64,000 bases of DNA, from assembly GCA_023935145.1 (NCBI GenBank), contig CM043700.1, positions 100,916,400 through 100,980,399 of the forward strand, written 5' to 3'. Source of the DNA: Bretschneidera sinensis. Its lineage: Eukaryota > Streptophyta > Magnoliopsida > Brassicales > Akaniaceae. Of the stretch, positions 57,605 through 64,000 are shown in pieces. The notes below the pieces were generated by a model. It was not told where the DNA came from. It saw nothing but the letters and a program-made list of their open reading frames with translations, and did no database searches. Position numbers and translations under genes: made by a program. The first letter of the stretch is position 1. The number at the start of each line of letters is the position of its first letter.

Positions 57605-58640
57605 ATGGAAAAGAAAATGTTGGCTCATCCCGAGAAACACAATGATGGTAAAGGAATGAGCAAGAAGATGAAGATAACAGTGGATACTGAGCTTTTAAAC
57701 TCTTATTAGGCCAAAACTTGGTATGACACGTTCATTTCCTATAAAGAAATTATAATTGGTCACTTGGTTGATTTAATTGATCTTAGACATAGATATATGG
57801 ATATAGAACCATATTTTACTGCTTTGGGTTGGTATTTTATAATTAGTCTGAAAGAGCATGTGTACCCTTGGTTGATTCATTTGTTTTATGTGAACTTAGT
57901 TAGAGTATCTAATGCTTCCTTGACTTTCAAGAACTATGTTATAGGAAAAGAAATTAAGGTCAACACTTATGTGCTCTATAGAATTCTTAAAATTCCAAAA
58001 GAAGGACAAGTGGTATAACACCTTTAATTGACCTGATGATTTTGATAAAGAAGACACCCTTAGGATACTGAGGAATGAACCCACCTATATTTTTAATGGT
58101 ATGACCAATAAGAGCACAAATAGGTTGACCATTTTTAGTCGGACCATCTATTCGATTATTAGGTAATGTATTTCGCCAAGAAGGGGAGTCATGGTTTTGT
58201 CAGTCAGCTAGATGTGGACATTTTATTGAGCATTTTGAATGGTCTTAAGTATAATCTGTATAGTATGATTCTTACAAAGATGATAGAGGGTTCTGAAAAG
58301 ACCACAAGAGGTCTACCATATAAGATGCTTATCACCAAAATTTTGGAGTACTATGAGATTCCCCTTGATGACTCTAAAGGTGTAGAGTTACGCTAACTGA
58401 TATCTTTAACCATCACACCTTAAATGGAATGAAGTTGGTACAGCTAGCCGACAACTCTTGAGAATGAACCATTAATGCTACTCAAGATCTAGTAACCAAG
58501 GTTTGGAAGAGAAAAATTGTCGCAGCACTAGGCTCCTATTGATGTGGAGGATGAGGGTGAGGGTGAGGGTGTTGAAAATGAGGGTGGTCTTAGTAGTAAG
58601 AACTTCAATATGTAGGTCATGGTTACCTTACAAGAGATAA
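57605..58640 (+). pseudogene. C2 extra ORF (env-like, plant transposon protein domain)
   Basis: Starts MEKKMLAHPEKH. Stops near 57708 and 58018, plus frameshifts. It carries LIHLFYVNLVRV, GKEIKVNTYVLYRIL, SQLDVDILLSIL and GLPYKMLITKILEYYEIPL, which align in order with the C3 ORF. The end is unclear; an acidic Glu/Gly run is coded near 58545-58590. Confidence 0.65.
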
Positions 58641-59343
58641 ATAATGAAGTGTTTTCTTTAGCCTTTGGACATGCAGGTTCATTTTTATGTCCTTGTATTT
58701 GACATTGAGATTATTTGTGAGTGAATGGATGGCATGCGTGATGAGATTCTTGATGAGCTTGGACATCCAAATGATGAAGAATAGTGATTTCAGCCCATTT
58801 CTACATTTTCCTTTGCTTTATCTTTCTTCTTAACATCTACCTTTGAATATCTTGCAAGACATCATTTTCATTTCTTTATCATGCATTTTGGATACTACTT
58901 TTGGAATGGGAAGCCTTTTTGTTTTTCATGGATGTTTGAATGCTACTTTGAATATTTCCTTACTTCTTATATTAAATGGTTATTTTGTTTCTTATATCTT
59001 TTGCTACATATTGGTGCTCACTATTAAGGGAATTTTATTATTATATTGGATGTTTGTTTCCTTCTTTCTCCTTTTTACGATGATGTGAAAAAGGGGGAGA
59101 AGTTAGTGTGGTAAGAAAGTGTAGTAAGTATTTGTACTTCTCAATTAGATAGGGAGAAAAAGTTGAACAAAACCATTAACATAATTCGGTATATATTTGT
59201 TGGTTATTTTTTTGAAAACTTGCAGGAGGTTTTTATCAAAAATACAGAGGAGAGACTCAATCAAAATTTTCTCAAAAACATAACACTTACCTTTTATATA
59301 AATCTTTTGAAAAATGGTTTTGTCATCATAAAAAAATGAGAGA
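58641..59343 (+). other. C2 3' untranslated region
   Basis: T-rich, no credible gene. It contains purine runs GTGAAAAAGGGGGAGAAG (59084-59101) and a mutated terminal tract near 59332-59343 after TTTTGTCATCAT, as in C3. Confidence 0.6.
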
Positions 59344-59428
59344 TTCTTGATCCCATATTGATTTTGATAATGACAAAACTAAGTTATTTTTTACTATCTT
59401 TTATCCAAGCTTTAACTTAATCAAGATG
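59344..59428 (+). repeat. C2 3' LTR stub
   Basis: Begins close to TTGATCCCATATTG and continues ATTTTGATAATGACAAAAC, matching the start of the C3 LTR. Interrupted after 85 bp by F. Exact first base uncertain. Confidence 0.6.
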
Positions 59429-60922
59429 TGATGAGAGTCATAAAATGCATTTTAACAGTACTTATTTGTTAGCATTTTAGGGTTGATCGAGGTTTGAATT
59501 ACACTTTTATACCTTAATAACTCTAAAGTGATATTCTTGGATCATTGACTTAATTTCGGTGCATTTTTAGGTACTTTGAGTTCAAAAGAGATGGAAAGCT
59601 ACCATAGCTTAAAGCACGATGCTTCGATGCACATTTGAGTGAGGGCATGGTTGCGGAAGGACAAAATGAAGAGAAACCAAGTCTTAAGTGTGGGCGTTGC
59701 GGCCTGAAGAAGTCTAAGCCTCAATCTCCAGAACCAAGCCCAAAAGAGCAAGGAAGCCATCAGTGTGCACCGCGGCCTAGACTAGGCTGAGCCACGGCGC
59801 CGGGAGTCTCCACAAGTCAGCACCAGTGTGCACCGCAGCCTGGACTAGGCAGAGCCACGGCACCCAGAAGCTCACCTAACCAAAGACCAGACAAAGCCGT
59901 GGCGCAAGTAAGTGAGAGCCGCGGCACGCACACGAACCCCTGTTTTCTTAATTAGGGTTTTAGTTGATTGTTTAGACCCAAAACACCCTTGGACCGACTT
60001 GCGCCTCGCACACGAACCCTTGTTTTCCTAATTAAGGTTTTAGTTGATTGTTTAGACCCAAAACACCCTTGGACCTTGGTATTATAAATAGATCACTTAG
60101 GGTTTGCTAAAAGGGAAGTTTTGGGAGGCTGGAAACAGAGGAGAGAGCTCGACATTCTTCTCCATTACAGTTTTTAAGCATGAGCTCTATGGCCAACTAA
60201 TCTCCAAACAAGGCAAAGGGATGAATCCCTAGGGGTAGTTGTTCTTATTTTCCATTATTGATTCAGTTGTAGTTTGGATTTATTGTCAAAACATTGTTTA
60301 TGATTTACTCTTTGATTAAACAAGAAGAATTTAGCTTCATGTGACAGCTGCACTTTATGTTCTTCTTATCTTAGATTTTCTTAATCCGGTGATTGCATGC
60401 TTCTTCTCCATATAAGTCTAGTCAAGCTCTTCTTATGTCAAGTTGTTTGGATATGATTGATTCCGATAGAGTTATCTTTTAGGTTTGTCCATTACTACGA
60501 TATTGTCATTGAGATATATTGTCATTTCTTGATAAATCTATAGGATATGTCATATGTGCTTGAATCGAAATCAATGAGTGATTCATAGCAATTACATTAG
60601 GGTTTTCATATGCTTTGATTGAGTACTTGCCGATTGCTTGTTTGGAATGTGAAACTAGTAATCAAAATAAAAGCAATTGAATCGAGATTGGAATAAGGCA
60701 ACAAACCTAGGGAGGATTCCCGAAATTTTGTTATCTCTCCATTATATTCTTCATTATAATTACACAACTCCTTCACACTATTTCCTTATCAAACTCAGAT
60801 TTACTCATTTGGATTTTATCATTTCGTATTAAACTTTACATCTTCTCTTGTAGTTCGCTTTTCCTCGTGGGATCGACACCTCAACTAAACATAATAACCA
60901 CGTATTAGTTTGAGTGTAATCA
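59429..60922 (+). repeat. Element F 5' LTR
   Basis: 1,494 bp, TGATGAGAG to GTGTAATCA. Homologous in inverted orientation to the LTRs of E outside the U3 word block. 60867-60880 is the T-arm-like GGTGTCGATCCCAC read on the minus strand. Confidence 0.9.
59695..60091 (+). promoter_or_regulatory. Element F U3 repeats and TATA box
   Basis: A 41-bp direct repeat (59761-59801, 59824-59864) with GTGTGCACCGCGGCC and GAGCCACGGC words, further GCCGTGGC and GCCGCGGC words to 59925, then a 69-bp direct repeat (59927-59995 and 60007-60075), then TATAAATAG at 60083-60091. The CG-rich words replace the 64-bp repeats of E, while the flanks match. Confidence 0.7.
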
Positions 60923-60927
60923 AATTT

Positions 60928-60945
60928 TGGCACCGTTGCCGGGGA
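60928..60945 (+). other. Element F primer binding site
   Basis: TGGCACCGTTGCCGGGGA, complementary to the tRNA-Asp 3' end with one change, 5 nt after the LTR. Confidence 0.92.
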
Positions 60946-61076
60946 AACGCGCTTAAGTACATGGAAGATTGTCAACTTTGAGACACGATGGTAATATTGT
61001 TCTTTGCTCTTTGTTTTGTTTTTTTAATTTTTTTTTCTTTTTTGTTTTATTTGTTTCCCTCTAATCCCTTTGGTTA

Positions 61077-63655
61077 ATGCATAGACCGACAGATTCGCGA
61101 GGTAGATTCTTTAAAAGACCTGAAATAGAGTTACCCTCTCTTTCCACGGCCGTTAGTGAAACCTCACCTAGATCAAACCATAGTGCACACCTAAGTGAGA
61201 ATTTAGAGGATTTTGTTAACATGGTCGAAAATCACAATGAAAATGTTGTTAGGACACTTAAAGACTACTTGCACCTTAGCCGAACGGCCACACCATCTAT
61301 ATCATGTTCCCCCCTAATGTTCAACAACCTGAGTTTAAGCCGGGCATGATCCAATTGCCACCAACCTTCCATGGGTTTGAGAATGAAAACCCATATATCC
61401 ATATTAGGGAATTTGAGGAAGTAGTAGCAACCTTTCAAGGTAGGGTTGATATGGTAGACACCGTCAAACTTCAGTTTTTCCCTTTTTCACTTAAGGAAAA
61501 AGCCAAGGTTTGGCTGTACTCATTAATGCCTAGGTCTATAGGTAGTTGGGATGAGATGACTCGAGTTTTCTTCCAAAAGCACTTCCCAACGCATAAGACC
61601 AACAACCTCAAGAGACAAATCTCAAACTTTGCACAAAAGGAGAGTGAAACCTTATATCAAGTTTGGGAATGTTTCAAGGACCTTTTGAATTCTTGTCCAC
61701 ACCATGGGTATGAGAGTTGGCAGGTAGTTAGCTATTTCTATGATGGACTTCTAAGTAGGGAGAGGTAGTTCATAGAAATGATGTGCAATGGAGATTTTCT
61801 TCAAAAAGATCCCGACCAAGCCATAGATTTCCTAGATGACCTATCAGAAAAAGCCCACACTTGGACTGGACCAAATGCCATGGAAAGCACTAGGAGAAAT
61901 CAACCCGCTGGGATTTATCAACTTAAGAAAGAGGACAGCCATAAAGCCCATTTAGAGGCCCTAACTAAGGGAATTGAAACCTTAAAAACCAAGGATGCTA
62001 GAACCCCCGAACCAGTTGCTAGGGTAGAGTCCCACAAGCCTTATTTCATGTGTAATGGGGTAGATCATTTACCTAAGGATTGTCCAGCTTATTTTGAGAT
62101 GAAGGGAAAGTGTAATGCTTTAGGTATACCCTTTAGGAAACTAGACTCACCCTACTCTAACACCTACAATCGTAGTTGGAAGAATCACCATAATTTTAGT
62201 TAGAGATCCGATATGCAACCTCCTGCCCAATCTAGCACCTATTGGAGATCTGATCCCCACTCTAGTACCCAATGGAAACCGGAAGCAACCTCATCTAATG
62301 CACCTTAATAATCTTTACATTTAGAAGATATGTTTAAGTCATTTATGCAGGTACATGCCAAGAGTGTGGAAGAGCAAGGCAAGATAAATCAACGACTGCT
62401 AGAGGAGCAACAAGCGATCAAAGAGGAACAAAAGATGATAAAGAGCCAACTCATCAAGTTGATTAGTTTCTTGATAGTTCAAGAACAAGGTCATTTTCTT
62501 TCACTGCCACAACCTAATCCAAGGGGACAATATATGGCACAAACCTCCGATCTTGAAAATCAAAATATTAGAGAGGTTAATGCCATAATCACATGCAGTG
62601 TTAAGAAAATTGATGGTCCCACTCCACCATCACACTTGATTCCTAATACCGTGAGCAACAAGGATGAAACCCCCAAGGAACAAGAGGCCCATAATGATTA
62701 TTCTCCACCGGTGCCTTTCCCTCAAACACTCCTTAAACCTAAGGAGAGAAATTCAGCATTAAAAGGTGAGATTTTTGAACAACTTCAACATGTTAAAATT
62801 AACCTCCCTCTTCTTCATGACATAAAACAGGTTCCCAACTATGCTAAAGTAATCAAGGATCTATGCACACTTAAGAGGAGGCACAATGTGAAGAAGACAG
62901 CATTCTTGATGGAGCAAGCAAGTGCAGTAATTGACAGCAAGAAACCGCCCAAATATAAAGATCCGAGCTGTCCAACGGTGGCTTGCCAAATTGGGAAAAA
63001 GTCTTGTGGTGAAGCATTGCTAGATTTGGGTGCTAGTGTGAACCTCATGCCATACTCCATGTACTTGCAATTTGGTTTAGGTGAGATCAAACCCACTTTC
63101 ATGGTACTCCAACTAGCGGATCAATCAGTAAGAAAACCAAGAGGTATTGTAGAAAATGTTTTGTTGCAAATTGATAATTTCTATTATCCTGTTGACTTTT
63201 TGGTTTTAGATACCGTTTCTATTGTAAATACGGAGTCAAAAATTCCTTTGATACTTGGAAGACCATTACTTGCCACCACCAATGCCCTCATTAATTGTAG
63301 GAATGGCCTAATGACATTATCATTTGGAAATAGGACTCTAGAGGTAAAAGTTTTTCGAGTCTCAAGGCAGCCAAATGAAGAGGATGAGTACATTAAAGAT
63401 AATTCTAACTCTTTGGAATTCACTCCTAATAATTTTGAGTTCGACGATTCTTCAATTTATCCCCATACCGTTAATGGTGTTGATGTTTTTGATAAGTCAC
63501 AGGGATTTATTAAGAACTCATGCTTTAAGGAGTTGCCTGAGATAAGTCACAAGGATGCAGGAATCACATATCTTATTGCTGATAGTAAATGGACAACACC
63601 AAGAACACTTGAGCCACATATGGTGGACTTTAAGTATTCCTTGCCAAAAGATTAG
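61077..63655 (+). pseudogene. gag-PR: Element F gag-protease polyprotein
   Basis: Starts MHRPTDSRGRF. A frameshift near 61300 brings the frame used to the end. Stops at 61766-61768 (TAG), 62201-62203 (TAG) and two TAA near 62306-62311. Compared with E, the first is Gln to stop, the second Trp to stop and the last two Gln-Gln to stop, all transitions. Capsid FHGFENENPYIHIREFEE, CPHHGYESWQ. Zinc knuckle YFMCNGVDHLPKDC has lost its first Cys. Protease DLGASVNLMPYSMYL is intact, with ILGRPLLA. The end carries the RT-like stub DAGITYLIADSKW and a 20-odd residue tail to the TAG at 63653-63655. No RT body, RNase H or integrase. Confidence 0.88.
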
Positions 63656-63725
63656 CACTGAGGCCATTTAGTTTGGAGCCTCATCTTCAGCACCACAATG
63701 AGGACAACTGTGAGAGTGGTGCAGC

Positions 63726-63770
63726 GTCTGGCTGAAGATGTAAAACTTAAAGCTCATGGGAGGCACCCCA
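63726..63770 (+). other. Element F 45-nt post-ORF motif
   Basis: GTCTGGCTGAAGATG, TAAAACTTAAAGC, TCATGGGAGGCACCCC, 70 nt after the polyprotein stop. Plus-strand counterpart of the copies in RE1, B, D and E. Confidence 0.75.
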
Positions 63771-63963
63771 TAGCATATCCTTTAATTTATTATTTTTTTA
63801 TATTTCTTTTTCTTGTTTATTATTAGTATTTTGTTGTTTTTCAATATTATCTTCGTATTTCTTTTTCAGGGATAAATATACGTAGCAATTCAATTGGTCG
63901 TGCATAACTTTCGGCTCCACGCACCTTTGTTTAAAAAGGGAGTTTCCTTAACTTTTGCTTTTA

Positions 63964-64000
63964 CATTGAGGACAATGCTCATTTTAAGTTGGGGGTGGAG
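63964..64000 (+). other. Element F internal hairpin and polypurine tract
   Basis: Stem CATTG agga CAATG (63964-63977) followed by AAGTTGGGGGTGGAG at the window end. The stretch 63771-63963 is AT-rich with nothing else visible. Confidence 0.6.

Larger units (their letters stand above)
59424..64000 (+). mobile_element. Element F, plus-strand gypsy gag-PR element, runs off the window
   Basis: 5' LTR 59429-60922, primer site 60928-60945, then gag-protease, 45-nt motif, internal polypurine tract. The left duplication copy would be agatg (59424-59428). Same coding layout and 3' truncation of pol as E, but opposite orientation. The 3' LTR is outside the window. Confidence 0.9.

Noticed and set aside
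1..64000. Host protein-coding genes
   Set aside because: Every long frame could be assigned to a retroelement, a transposon remnant or a shadow frame. No intron-containing host gene was recognisable by reading.

Overview
The window is plant nuclear DNA, almost certainly angiosperm, made of nested LTR retrotransposons. I found no intact host gene, rRNA gene or tRNA gene. The evidence for a plant is Ty3/gypsy elements of Tat/Athila type with primer sites matching plant tRNA-Asp, Sirevirus-like Ty1/copia elements with an initiator-Met primer site and extra 3' ORFs, and a Ptta/En/Spm-type protein remnant. Element names used here are mine: RE1, A, B, D, E, F (Ty3/gypsy), C1, C2, C3 (copia) and E0 (a gypsy LTR). 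Nesting was worked out from LTR ends, 5-bp target-site duplications (TSDs) and reading frames that resume across insertions.

Left block (1-32897). The old minus-strand gypsy element A (positions 1-125, 8810-10696, 21454-22386) is split by RE1, which landed in its RT (TSD gtgta/gtgca), and by B, which landed in its gag (TSD aatcc/aatgc). B is a full-length minus-strand gag-pol element, and a solo LTR (TSD cctag) sits in its gag. A abuts the gag-only element D (22387-28486) through one shared, truncated LTR. D lies inside a decayed copia element, C1 (28487-30914). C1 lies inside a gypsy LTR, E0, and an 899-bp tandem duplication copied the C1/E0 boundary.

Middle block (32898-37704). It holds a Ptta/En/Spm-type remnant, an AT-rich stretch that resembles a decayed copia LTR and leader, and a copia gag fragment joined in frame to Sirevirus-type integrase sequence.

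Right block (37705-64000). The Sirevirus-like element C2 (37705-39583 and 57097-59428) is interrupted near its pol end by the complete Sirevirus-like element C3 (TSD gaatg). The 5' LTR of C3 is itself interrupted by gypsy element E (TSD aacca). The 3' LTR of C2 is interrupted by F, the only plus-strand gypsy element, which runs off the window.

How the parts work together. B (gag-PR-RT-RH-IN) and A (gag-PR-RT) are the coding-rich gypsy copies. RE1, D, E and F keep LTRs, primer site, polypurine tract and gag (RE1, E and F also protease) but lack usable RT and integrase, so they look non-autonomous. All gypsy copies share a modular 3' noncoding region: a 45-nt motif after the last ORF, an internal hairpin with a polypurine tract, and a second hairpin beside the LTR polypurine tract. 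RE1, C2 and C3 carry an extra ORF with one common domain, although RE1 is gypsy and the others are copia.

The most interesting signal is regulatory. Nearly every LTR family has, just upstream of its TATA box, a block of short and often palindromic words peculiar to that family (TGCGATCGATCGCA, CCAGTCGACTGG and others). In C3, C2 and RE1 the same word recurs inside the element ahead of the extra ORF; in C3 and C2 a TATA box follows directly. A second signal is that the U5 ends of the gypsy LTRs look partly complementary to tRNA-Asp beyond the primer site.
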